A stretch of DNA of 64,000 nt, from the NCBI GenBank assembly GCA_033851955.1, contig JAWSVK010000006.1:201052-265051 (forward strand). The letters run 5' to 3'. Source of the DNA: Profundibacter sp033851955. Its GTDB lineage: Bacteria > Pseudomonadota > Alphaproteobacteria > Rhodobacterales > Rhodobacteraceae. Below, piece after piece: positions 34,883 through 42,830 of the stretch. Below the pieces are notes generated by a model. It searched no databases. It was given only the letters and a program-made list of their open reading frames with translations, and was not told the origin of the DNA. Every line of letters starts with the position of its first letter. The first letter of the stretch is position 1. The position numbers and the translations under genes were made by a program.

Positions 34883-35893
34883 ATGAGTTACATTTCAATC
34901 GGCGATATGGCGCAAACCTATATGATACGGCGCCAAAACACGCAGCTTAAAGAAACGGCAACCCGGTTGTCCAATGAACTGTCCACCGGGCAGACCAGCG
35001 ATGTTTCCAAGCGGTTTTCGGGGGATTTCTCGGTCGTGTCCTCGATTGAAACCTCGCTCACATCGTTGCAGTCCTATAAGGGAGCAGCAAAAGAGGCAGG
35101 GCTGTTTTCAACCGTAATGCAAGCGTCCTTGGACATAGTGCAAGGTCGAACAACTGCGGCAGTATCAGCGTTGTTATTAACCGGCAATTCGGCCAGTCAA
35201 ACGCAGATACAAAATACGGCATCTGATGTACGACAAAAATTTGACGCTGTGGTTTCTGCGCTGAATACACAAACGGGCGGCCGTAGTATTTTCGCCGGGG
35301 CGGCCACTGATGGCCCAGCGATTGCATCGGCGGATGTTATTATTGCCGACCTACAGCTCGCGATTGCGGGGTTAACGACCGCCACTGACATAGAAACCGC
35401 CGTTAACACTTGGTTTGACGCACCTGGCGGAGGATATGAAACCGTCGGTTATCTGGGATCAACCACGCCCCTCGCCCCGTTCAAGATTGGAGCGCGTCAA
35501 GAAGCAGATGTCTCCACTACGGCGTCTAATTCTGTAATACGAGACACCCTAAAAAGTTTGGCAATGGTTGCATTGGTTTCCGAAGGTGCGCTTGCAGGAG
35601 ATATTTCAGAACAGGCATTACTGTTGCAAAATGCTGGCAATGCCTTGCTTACGGTTGGCGACAAGCAAACTGGATTGCGGGCAAATTTGGGCACAGTTGA
35701 GGCACATATTGAATTGGTCTCGACCCAAACCGCGACAGAAATTTCAGCACTTGAAATTGTCAAAACCGAGCTGTTGTCGGTCGACCCATACACAGCCGCC
35801 AGCGAGCTGGAAGCCATCCAGACTCAGTTGGAAACACTATACGCTACAACCGCGCGCATGTCGCGCCTCAGCCTTGTGGATTTCTTAACATGA
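34883..35893 (+). CDS. flgL: Flagellar hook-filament junction protein FlgL
   Basis: 336 aa, flagellin-like. The N-terminus has DMAQTYMIRRQNTQLKETAT and RLSNELSTGQTSDVSKRFSG; the middle GGRSIFAGAATDGPA matches FlgL; the C-terminus (YTAASELEAIQTQLETLYAT) is the second D0/D1 helix. It is HAP3, the filament-proximal junction. It lies between flgK and flgI, whose start overlaps its stop by 4 bases. Flagellin is an unlikely alternative, given the position after flgK. Confidence 0.9.
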   Translation: MSYISIGDMAQTYMIRRQNTQLKETATRLSNELSTGQTSDVSKRFSGDFSVVSSIETSLTSLQSYKGAAKEAGLFSTVMQASLDIVQGRTTAAVSALLLTGNSASQTQIQNTASDVRQKFDAVVSALNTQTGGRSIFAGAATDGPAIASADVIIADLQLAIAGLTTATDIETAVNTWFDAPGGGYETVGYLGSTTPLAPFKIGARQEADVSTTASNSVIRDTLKSLAMVALVSEGALAGDISEQALLLQNAGNALLTVGDKQTGLRANLGTVEAHIELVSTQTATEISALEIVKTELLSVDPYTAASELEAIQTQLETLYATTARMSRLSLVDFLT

Positions 35894-36996
35894 TCAACCG
35901 CTTTCTAGCTCTTCTCGCAACGCTCATTTTGGTGCCATCCCTTTCGATGGCCAGTCCAATTCGAATCAAGGATTTGGTCGAGTTCGATGGCGTCCGCGGC
36001 AACGATTTGGTGGGGTACGGTCTGGTTGTTGGGCTAAACGGGACGGGTGACGGCATCCGAAACGCGCCCTTCACAGAAGAAATCATGACTAATATTCTGG
36101 AGCGCCTGGGTGTAAATATAACAGGTGAGCAGTTCCGTCCAAAAAATGTTGCCGCTGTTTTTGTGACGGCCAATTTGCCTGCGTTCGCACGGGCAGGAGG
36201 GCGCATAGATGTAACAGTTTCTGCCATCGGTGACGCTAAAAGCCTGTTGGGCGGTACGCTTATTATGACACCTTTGAATGCAGCAGATGGCAAAATCTAT
36301 GCGGTCAGTCAGGGCACTATTATCGCGGGCGGCGCCTCGGCAGAAGGGGATGCGAGCAGCGTTGTCCAAGGGGTGCCAACTTCAGGGGTTATCCCCTCAG
36401 GCGCATATGTCGAACGCGAGATTGAATTTGATTTTGGAAACCTGTCTCAAATCAGGTTGGCACTGCGCAGTCCGGATTTCACGACGGCCGAACGTATCGA
36501 GCGCGCGATTAACAAATCGTTTGGCAGGGGTGTGGCGCGGATGTTGGATGCCGGCACGGTGCAATTGGATATTAAGGCGACGCGTCAGGCCTCTGCTGCG
36601 CATGCCATATCCAAAATTGAAAACGTATTGGTCGAGCCGCAGCGAAAAGCCCGTGTTGTGGTTGATCAACGCTCAGGCACGATCGTTATGGGTGATGATG
36701 TGCGAATTTCCCGCGTTGCCGTATCACAGGGGAACCTGACATTGCGCATAGAAGAACAACCGATCGTTGTTCAGCCGAACCCATTCGCAGCTGGGCAAAG
36801 CGTTGTGGTGCCTCGCACCTCGGCCTCAATTCAAGAAGAGCCGGGGGTTGGACTGGCTGAAATACCAGAAGGTACTTCACTTTCGGAGGTTATAGCAGGC
36901 TTGAACGCACTGGGCGTTTCGCCGCGAGACATGATCGATATATTGAAAAGCATCAAAGCGGCAGGGGCATTACATGCCGAATTTGTTGTCAGGTAA
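35890..36996 (+). CDS. flgI: Flagellar P-ring protein FlgI
   Basis: 368 aa. A signal peptide (FLALLATLILVPSLSMASPI) leads to the family opening RIKDLVEFDGVRGNDLVGYG and LVVGLNGTGDGIRNAPFTEE, with IVMGDDVRISRVAVSQGNLT and the C-terminal IAGLNALGVSPRDMIDILKS and IKAAGALHAEFVVR. It assembles the periplasmic ring around the rod in the peptidoglycan layer. It ends 15 bases from the convergent fliP. flgH (L-ring) and flgA are not in this window. Confidence 0.97.
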   Translation: MINRFLALLATLILVPSLSMASPIRIKDLVEFDGVRGNDLVGYGLVVGLNGTGDGIRNAPFTEEIMTNILERLGVNITGEQFRPKNVAAVFVTANLPAFARAGGRIDVTVSAIGDAKSLLGGTLIMTPLNAADGKIYAVSQGTIIAGGASAEGDASSVVQGVPTSGVIPSGAYVEREIEFDFGNLSQIRLALRSPDFTTAERIERAINKSFGRGVARMLDAGTVQLDIKATRQASAAHAISKIENVLVEPQRKARVVVDQRSGTIVMGDDVRISRVAVSQGNLTLRIEEQPIVVQPNPFAAGQSVVVPRTSASIQEEPGVGLAEIPEGTSLSEVIAGLNALGVSPRDMIDILKSIKAAGALHAEFVVR

Positions 36997-37011
36997 GGTT
37001 CGTTCGGGTTG

Positions 37012-37758
37012 TCAGAAATAGCTTCTGACCAAAGCGCCTGATACGAGGGTCCAACCATCGGCAACAACAAAGAATGCGAGCTTGAAAGGCAGGGATACGA
37101 TGGCTGGTGGGACCATCATCATGCCCATCGACATCAAAATAGCGGCCACAACGAGGTCGATGATTAGAAACGGTAAGAAGATCAGAAAGCCGATTTCAAA
37201 TGCACGTTCGATTTCAGACAACAAAAATGACGGCACCAGTAATGAAAGGGGCTGAACCGATGTTTCTCCAACGATTTTAGCTTCTGGGCGCAGTGCCACA
37301 AGAGATTCAAATGTGTCTGGGTCTATTCGTGCCGACATAAAATCCCGAAAGGGCGATATCGCCAACCTAAAGGATTGCTCGACGCTGATTTTGTCTTCAA
37401 TTAGGGGCTCAATCCCAGTGACCCAAGCCTGCGTGAACACTGGTTCCATGACGAAGTAGGTCAAGAACAGCGCAAGGCTGATAATCAGCATATTGGGCGG
37501 GGATTGTTGCAATCCAATTGCCTGGCGTAAAATGGCGAGAACCGTTACAATGAACGGAAAACAAGTGATCATGATCGCAAGCCCTGGCACAATGCTAAGG
37601 ATGGTAACCAGCACAAGCAGCTGAATGCTGCGCGCCGCAATTGAGCCTTCATCACCCAGCGAAATCGATATTTCTTGGGCAGAAACTGGCGCGGCAAACA
37701 TGGTTAACGCAATTGCGAAAACCCCGAGTATAATGTGGTGTGTGTAGCTATTATTCAT
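37012..37758 (-). CDS. fliP: Flagellar export gate protein FliP
   Basis: 248 aa with a cleavable signal peptide (FAIALTMFAAPVSAQ) and four membrane helices. Conserved stretches are PGLAIMITCFPFIVTVLAIL, RQAIGLQQSPPNMLIISLAL and FLIIDLVVAAILMSMGMMMV followed by PPAIVSLPFKLAFFVVADGW. It forms the export gate with FliQ and FliR. It is the last gene of fliF-fliH-fliN-fliP; fliQ, often adjacent, is absent. Confidence 0.96.
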   Translation of the reverse strand: MNNSYTHHIILGVFAIALTMFAAPVSAQEISISLGDEGSIAARSIQLLVLVTILSIVPGLAIMITCFPFIVTVLAILRQAIGLQQSPPNMLIISLALFLTYFVMEPVFTQAWVTGIEPLIEDKISVEQSFRLAISPFRDFMSARIDPDTFESLVALRPEAKIVGETSVQPLSLLVPSFLLSEIERAFEIGFLIFLPFLIIDLVVAAILMSMGMMMVPPAIVSLPFKLAFFVVADGWTLVSGALVRSYF

Positions 37759-37761
37759 AAC

Positions 37762-38040
37762 TTATAGGCCGTCCTTTAAGTCAACGACTTCGGTCAGCCG
37801 AACCGCCAGCTGTCCTTCATGTTCGCCCTCAAGCTCCTGCAATTCACCCCGCGCGATCAATCGATCACCGACATAAAGCTCCACCGGATCCTCGATCCGC
37901 CGATCAAGTTGCAATACTGCATCTTGCTCTAGTTGCAGCAGTTCTCGAATTTTGGGGTGCGCTTTGCCAACCGAGATTGTGATTTCGATTGGAACTTGGC
38001 CAAACGGGTTTACACCGCCATCTGTCGTTGTCTCACTCAT
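37762..38040 (-). CDS. fliN: Flagellar motor switch protein FliN
   Basis: 92 aa from ATG 38040, essentially a lone SpoA (surface presentation of antigens) domain: VPIEITISVGKAHPKIRELL, LQLDRRIEDPVELYVGDRLI and ARGELQELEGEHEGQLAVRL. FliN forms the bottom of the C-ring and docks FliH. The start overlaps the fliH stop by 8 bases, which fits FliH-FliN interaction. It ends 3 bases before fliP. Confidence 0.92.
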   Translation of the reverse strand: MSETTTDGGVNPFGQVPIEITISVGKAHPKIRELLQLEQDAVLQLDRRIEDPVELYVGDRLIARGELQELEGEHEGQLAVRLTEVVDLKDGL

Positions 38041-38626
38041 TGACTGCCACCTTTTCTTGTTGTTCAAAATACCCCTCTACGGATAGGGAAAAACTGGATA
38101 GTACGCTATCCAGGTCAACCAGCTTTTCCGTGTCGCCAAAACGCAAGTAAGCTTGCCCGTCGGCCATTGAGGGTTCTTCAACGATTTCGACGTCGAGATT
38201 TTCTTGGGCCTCGACTAATTGTTCTAGCGAGAGCCGGTTGGCGGGAGAAATTACAATCTGAATACCGGCTTTGGTCTGGATTTCGGTGACAGAAAGAACC
38301 TCGTCAACGATGGTTTGTGGCAGAGATTCACGTGCCAATCTCGGCAATACCTTTGACACCATTTCCTTTAGCAACGGTTCTAACGAACCCAAAATATGAC
38401 TCCGCGCCTCGTGATAGGTAAATGACAACTCTTGAAGGTTACGGGCAAAATCCGCGGCCACGCGCGACTGATCCTCTGATTGTGCTGCTGCAGCGTCATC
38501 CCAACCTGCCTTGTATCCCTGCTCAAAGGCTTCTAACCGGTGCTCTTCCAGACTGGTGTTGTTCGAAAGTGTTGGGTCATCCGAAACGATGCGGGTGTTG
38601 AATTCTTCAAATTGGTAAGTGGCCAT
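38033..38626 (-). CDS. fliH: FliH-like flagellar export ATPase regulator
   Basis: About 197 aa from ATG 38626. An N-terminal acidic variable part (to about 45, with AFEQGYKAGWDDAAAAQSED) is followed by a long helix and a C-terminal V-ATPase subunit-E-like domain (ILGSLEPLLKEMVSKVLPRL through QAYLRFGDTEKLVDLDSVLS). This is the FliH layout: it binds the ATPase FliI and FliN. Sequence identity within the family is low, so the call leans on position between fliF and fliN. Its ATG overlaps the fliF stop (TGATG). Confidence 0.85.
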   Translation of the reverse strand: MATYQFEEFNTRIVSDDPTLSNNTSLEEHRLEAFEQGYKAGWDDAAAAQSEDQSRVAADFARNLQELSFTYHEARSHILGSLEPLLKEMVSKVLPRLARESLPQTIVDEVLSVTEIQTKAGIQIVISPANRLSLEQLVEAQENLDVEIVEEPSMADGQAYLRFGDTEKLVDLDSVLSSFSLSVEGYFEQQEKVAVNE

Positions 38627-40299
38627 CACACAGTTTCCTCGCTGTCTTCCATCCAGCCGCGCAATACTTCAACTGTTTCATCCTGCCGTTCCTCGATCAT
38701 TTGGCGAAGACGCGTAACGGGATCATTTGAAAGTCCGCCCATATCACCGATGCCCCCAAAATCCCCAATTGCGGCGGTCGCCATTTCGGGCATTTCAAAA
38801 TCTGAAACAGTGGCCATTGCCGGAGGTAAAAACCCGCCGTCATCAATTTCACCTGTCAGGGCTGGCAACGACGGGTTATCGCTGGCCAAACCTTCGGGGA
38901 ATGGCGCCTGTGGAATCGGGTTCGATGGTGGAGGTAGCTCTGCCAAGGCGGGGGAAGGCGTACTGTTCAGAATTGGGCGCACGACGAACAGGCCGAGTAT
39001 CAAGGCGACAATTCCGAGCACCGCAATCTGGATGAGAGACATCACATTTAGGTTTAGAGACTGTATGAATCCAGGTGCAGCAGCACTGCCTTGTTCCACA
39101 ATTGGCTTAAACTCCATCGTTTTTAGGGTGAGTACATCACCACGCGTTGCATCAAAGCCAACAGCTGCAGCAACCAATTCACGCAGCCCCTCCATTTCTT
39201 CAGGGCTGCGTGGCTCGAAACTTTGTACTCCCGCATCGTCGATCTGCAAGGATCCATCAACCAGAACCGCGACGGTCAATCGCTTAATCGCGCCGGGAGA
39301 TTTTATGATCTCGCGCTGGGTTTCTGAAACCTCATAGTTCACGCGCTCGCGGGTTTCGCTATTTTGGCTAGAGGAATTTGCATCGCTTGCGCCATCCCCT
39401 TCGGGCAGGTTACTGGCCACAGACACTGCGCCACCCCGTGCGTCCTCTGAGGCGGTTGTACGTTCCTCAGTATCCGTGCTGATCACTACGCGTGAATCCG
39501 GATCAAACGTGTGTTCCACAATAGATTCGCGGTCCGTTACCGTTTCTACGCTTACCTCGACCATGGCGTTGCCATAACCAACGCGTGCCTCCAGCAACCG
39601 TTCGACACTTTTTCTAAGAGCGGCGGCGCGATCATCAGCGCCTCCGGCCCCAGAAGCAGCTTCGTCGGCACCCAGAATCAGCCCGCCTTGGCTATCAATC
39701 ACGGCAACGTCATCGGGCATCAGACCGGCGACAGCGGAGGAAACGAGATACTTAAGTGCTTTGGCGTGCGATGCGGACAAAGTGCCTGAAGATGTGGTTA
39801 CAACAACTGATGCCGTTGCCTGTACTTTGCGCTGAAAGGGTTGCGAAGATGGGCTGGCGATATGCACTCTGGCGCCGCGAATATGTGGGCTGGAAACAAT
39901 GGTACGTGACAACTCGCCTTCTTTTGCGCGCCAATATGCAGCGTCGAACATTTGTGAAGTGGTTCCAAATCCTGAGAGCGAATCAAGCAGTTCGTATCCG
40001 GTGCCATTGTTTGCGGGCAATCCCTCACTGGCAAGCGTCATGCGCAACTCATCACGTCGGCTGCTATCAACAAAGACAGATGTCCCGCGAATTTCATATG
40101 TGACGCCACGCTGCTCGAGCGATGACACGACATCTCCAGCCGCACTGCTTTCAAGCCCTGCATATAAGAGAGACATTCCAGGCGTTGTCGCCATCCGTGA
40201 TAGTGTAAGGACCGTGGCAAACATCGCGACGGTTGCGAGCACAACAATAACGCGTCGGCGCGCCTCGAGTTTCGACCAAACTGACAGTAGCTGTTGCAA
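38626..40299 (-). CDS. fliF: Flagellar MS-ring protein FliF
   Basis: About 557 aa. I favour a TTG start at 40299: CCGGAGG lies 6-7 bases upstream and no ATG or GTG fits; a TTG at 40335 without a good ribosome-binding site is the alternative. A membrane helix (VIVVLATVAMFATVLTLSRM) is followed by the ring-building domains (YAGLESSAAGDVVSSLEQRG, KEGELSRTIVSSPHIRGARV, HIASPSSQPF) and a second helix near residue 425 (LIQIAVLGIVALILGLFVV). The FliG-binding C-terminus (DPVTRLRQMIEERQDETVEV) is present. FliG itself is not encoded next to it, unlike most operons. Confidence 0.95.
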   Translation of the reverse strand: MQQLLSVWSKLEARRRVIVVLATVAMFATVLTLSRMATTPGMSLLYAGLESSAAGDVVSSLEQRGVTYEIRGTSVFVDSSRRDELRMTLASEGLPANNGTGYELLDSLSGFGTTSQMFDAAYWRAKEGELSRTIVSSPHIRGARVHIASPSSQPFQRKVQATASVVVTTSSGTLSASHAKALKYLVSSAVAGLMPDDVAVIDSQGGLILGADEAASGAGGADDRAAALRKSVERLLEARVGYGNAMVEVSVETVTDRESIVEHTFDPDSRVVISTDTEERTTASEDARGGAVSVASNLPEGDGASDANSSSQNSETRERVNYEVSETQREIIKSPGAIKRLTVAVLVDGSLQIDDAGVQSFEPRSPEEMEGLRELVAAAVGFDATRGDVLTLKTMEFKPIVEQGSAAAPGFIQSLNLNVMSLIQIAVLGIVALILGLFVVRPILNSTPSPALAELPPPSNPIPQAPFPEGLASDNPSLPALTGEIDDGGFLPPAMATVSDFEMPEMATAAIGDFGGIGDMGGLSNDPVTRLRQMIEERQDETVEVLRGWMEDSEETV

Positions 40300-40363
40300 A
40301 ACAACCCTCCGGTAACAGGTGAGCGTTCTGCCCAAGCCTTGCTCTATGTTTCCTCGAACAGGC

Positions 40364-40378
40364 TTAACAATCGGTTAG
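40364..40378. promoter_or_regulatory. CtrA-like box between fliF and fliL
   Basis: TTAACAATCGGTTAG is TTAA-N7-TTAG, one base from the full consensus, in the 125-bp gap between the divergent fliF and fliL starts: 65 bases from fliF and 46 from fliL. It could serve either or both directions. Binding by CtrA is inferred. Confidence 0.5.
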
Positions 40379-40424
40379 CTCCTGACAGGTATTAGTGATG
40401 TGAGAGAATAAAACTGGTGTGAAC

Positions 40425-40910
40425 ATGGCAGATGAAGAAGAAGTTGAAGGCGAAGGCCCAAAGAAAAAATCCAAAATGCCCTTAATAATAGGGTTGGTTT
40501 TGGCATTGGCCGGTGGTGGTGGCGGGTTTTTTGCCGTGCAGTCCGGAATGCTGTTCGGCGAACACGAAGAGGTTGCAGCCGATTCGCATGAGGAAGTGGC
40601 CGCCCTGCCCGACGTGGTGTTTGTACCGATGGAGCCGCTTATTATCAATTTGGGCAAAGGCGCGCAGAATCAGTACTTGCGTTTTCGTGCGGAGCTGGAA
40701 GTTGGTGGTGCCTTTGAGGAAGAGGTGACCACAGTGTTGCCCCGCGTAATGGACATTTTGAACGGGTACTTACGCGCAGTCGATGTGCACGATTTAGAAG
40801 ATCCGAATGCGCTGATCCGGTTGCGCGCGCAAATGTTGCGACGGATCCAGATTGTAACGGGTGAAGGGCGAGTAAAAGACTTGCTGATTATGGAATTTGT
40901 GCTGAACTAG
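40425..40910 (+). CDS. fliL: Flagellar basal body-associated protein FliL
   Basis: 161 aa from ATG 40425 (GTG 40419 possible). A short charged N-terminus with KKKSK leads to one membrane helix (PLIIGLVLALAGGGGGFFAV), an acidic linker and the periplasmic FliL domain with VFVPMEPLIINLGKGAQNQY, LRFRAELEVGG and DLLIMEFVLN. FliL surrounds the stator units and tunes motor function. It heads the plus-strand half of the locus. fliM, which commonly follows it in Alphaproteobacteria, is missing here. Confidence 0.93.
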   Translation: MADEEEVEGEGPKKKSKMPLIIGLVLALAGGGGGFFAVQSGMLFGEHEEVAADSHEEVAALPDVVFVPMEPLIINLGKGAQNQYLRFRAELEVGGAFEEEVTTVLPRVMDILNGYLRAVDVHDLEDPNALIRLRAQMLRRIQIVTGEGRVKDLLIMEFVLN

Positions 40911-40919
40911 GAGTGTGAA

Positions 40920-41297
40920 ATGACACTGATTGCCGATACTTTACTTGTTGCAGGAGCCCTGGGCGCTGCGTTTTATTGTATGATATTGTCGCGCCGATTG
41001 AACCGTTTTAATGATCTTGAAAAAGGTGTTGGAGGGGCGGTAGCCGTCTTGTCGGTTCAAGTTGATGACATGACAAAAACGCTTGAAAAGGCGCGACTTG
41101 CGGCGAGCGATTCAACGTCGTCTTTGGAGAGTTTGACAGGCAAAGCCGAAGACGTGGCCAAGCGGTTGGAGCTGTTGATGGCGTCAATGCATGACCTGCC
41201 GAGCCCGAATCAAACATCTGTGGAGCCTCAAGATAACACCGACAAAAGCCCGATCTTTTTACGGCATCAGGATAGAGTAATGGAGGCAGCAGAATGA
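40920..41297 (+). CDS. Flagellar-locus membrane-anchored coiled coil (DUF6468-like)
   Basis: 125 aa: one N-terminal membrane helix (IADTLLVAGALGAAFYCMIL), a basic stop SRRLNRF, then a coiled-coil region (about 40-95) and a polar tail. It begins 9 bases after fliL and overlaps the MotE-like gene by 4 bases. A similar small protein between fliL/fliM and motE is seen in many alphaproteobacterial loci and I associate it with DUF6468, though I cannot confirm the family here. Likely an accessory of stator or switch function. Confidence 0.65.
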   Translation: MTLIADTLLVAGALGAAFYCMILSRRLNRFNDLEKGVGGAVAVLSVQVDDMTKTLEKARLAASDSTSSLESLTGKAEDVAKRLELLMASMHDLPSPNQTSVEPQDNTDKSPIFLRHQDRVMEAAE

Positions 41298-41893
41298 CCA
41301 AAGACAAGAGAAAAAAGAAGCGGAAAGGGGGGCGCAGTGCGCTGATCCTGATTGCAGGATTCTTTTTGGCATCTGGATTGTTGCGGTTAGGTTCAGGCAC
41401 TGGCGTCGCTCTAGCGCGTGAAGTTGAAGCGCTAACGCACAGTGAAAACGAAGAAGTTCCGGTGGCGCAAACCTGCGAAACCAGTGACGGATTAAGTGAT
41501 CTTTTACTTGCGATTAAACAGCGCGAAGCACGGGTTTTGGAACAAGAAGAAACACTTTCAAACAGATTACAAGCACTTGGTGTGGCTGAGGTCAGTCTGA
41601 AACGCAATTTGGCGGCTTTGGTAGAAGCTGAAGGCAATCTAAAAGCAACGATGGCATTGGCGGATACGGCTGCGGAAGATGATCTTTCGAACCTGACATC
41701 TGTGTATGAAAATATGAAATCGAAAAGTGCGATTCCATTGTTTGAAGAAATGGATCCGCAGTTTTCTGCAGGTTTTCTAGGTCGGATGCGGCCAGATGCA
41801 GCGGCATCCATCTTATCTGGGCTGACGCCCGCCAAGGCCTATTCCATCAGCGTTATTCTAGCCGGACGGAATGCGCAAGTTCCGACAGAATAA
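41294..41893 (+). CDS. motE: MotE-like flagellar chaperone
   Basis: 199 aa. A basic N-terminal tail (KDKRKKKRKGGR), a membrane anchor (SALILIAGFFLASGLLRLGS), a periplasmic coiled coil (about 70-125, LLLAIKQREARVLEQEETLS) and a C-terminal MgtE-N-like domain (LFEEMDPQFSAGFLGRMRPD, AAASILSGLTPAKAYSISVI). This is the MotE layout known from rhizobia, where the protein supports the periplasmic motility protein MotC and MotB. Its place between fliL and motA supports the role. The large periplasmic protein two genes on may be its client. Confidence 0.8.
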   Translation: MTKDKRKKKRKGGRSALILIAGFFLASGLLRLGSGTGVALAREVEALTHSENEEVPVAQTCETSDGLSDLLLAIKQREARVLEQEETLSNRLQALGVAEVSLKRNLAALVEAEGNLKATMALADTAAEDDLSNLTSVYENMKSKSAIPLFEEMDPQFSAGFLGRMRPDAAASILSGLTPAKAYSISVILAGRNAQVPTE

Positions 41894-41960
41894 TGAGGGT
41901 TTCTTAACACCAATCTGCGAGTCTTGGTGCGAGACACAATGTCTATGTGGAGAAAAATAA

Positions 41961-42830
41961 ATGCTCGGAATTATTGGAATTGTCGTGATTTTTGTCATGG
42001 TCTTTGGCGGCTTTTTGGCCGCTGGCGGCAAGATGGGTATTATTCTTAAGGCGGCCCCATACGAACTGACGATGATTGGTGGTGCAGGCGTTGGTGCGTT
42101 TCTAATTGGCAACGACATTTCACAAATTAAGCACACTCTCAAAGATCTGGGAAAAGTTTTCAAAGGGCCGATATGGAAACACGAAGACTACCAAGACTTG
42201 CTGTGTTTGTTGTTTGAGTTGATCCGGTTTGCTCGTCAAAACCCGGTTGGGTTAGAAGAACACATTGAGGCGCCGTCTGAATCGTCTATTTTTTCGCGGT
42301 ATCCGAAAATTCTGGCGGACGCGGAAGCGATTGCGCTGATTTGTGACACGCTCCGCTCGGCATCTATGAATTATGACGATCCGTATCAAGTTGAAGAGGT
42401 GCTTGAAAAACGTATGTCGGCGACCATGCACCATGCGCTTCATTCCAGCCACGCTTTGCAAAACTTGGCCGATGCCTTGCCTGCTCTGGGGATTGTTGCG
42501 GCGGTTTTGGGAATTATCAAAACGATGGGCTCGCTTGATCAGCCTCCGGAAATTTTGGGCAAGCTAATCGGTGGCGCGTTGGTTGGGACATTCCTTGGAA
42601 TTTTCCTGGCATATGGTCTGGTTGGTCCGTTTGCTGGAAAAGTGAAAGCAATTGTTGAGGAAGACGGGCATTTCTATTTGTTGATTCGTGAAGTTCTGGT
42701 CGCGAACCTGTATAAGCATGCGACCAACATTTGTATTGAGGTGGGGCGCCAAAATGTGCCTGGTCATTGTCGCCCTGATTATGGTGAACTGGAAGAGGCT
42801 TTAAAGGCTGTGAAACAGGACGCGGCGTGA
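41961..42830 (+). CDS. motA: Flagellar motor stator protein MotA
   Basis: 289 aa with four membrane helices: IIGIVVIFVMVFGGFLAAGG, PYELTMIGGAGVGAFLIGND, LPALGIVAAVLGIIKTMGSL and LIGGALVGTFLGIFLAYGLV. The cytoplasmic loop carries the KDLGKVFKGP and LCLLFELIRFARQNPVGLEE blocks of MotA, whose charged residues meet FliG. Pairing partner motB is 10 kb upstream. Its TGA overlaps the ATG of the next gene (TGATG), so the following periplasmic protein is made with it. Confidence 0.96.
   Translation: MLGIIGIVVIFVMVFGGFLAAGGKMGIILKAAPYELTMIGGAGVGAFLIGNDISQIKHTLKDLGKVFKGPIWKHEDYQDLLCLLFELIRFARQNPVGLEEHIEAPSESSIFSRYPKILADAEAIALICDTLRSASMNYDDPYQVEEVLEKRMSATMHHALHSSHALQNLADALPALGIVAAVLGIIKTMGSLDQPPEILGKLIGGALVGTFLGIFLAYGLVGPFAGKVKAIVEEDGHFYLLIREVLVANLYKHATNICIEVGRQNVPGHCRPDYGELEEALKAVKQDAA

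Noticed and set aside
41008..41835. 275-codon minus-strand open frame
   Set aside because: Antisense to the DUF and MotE-like genes; low-complexity Ser/Phe-rich product.
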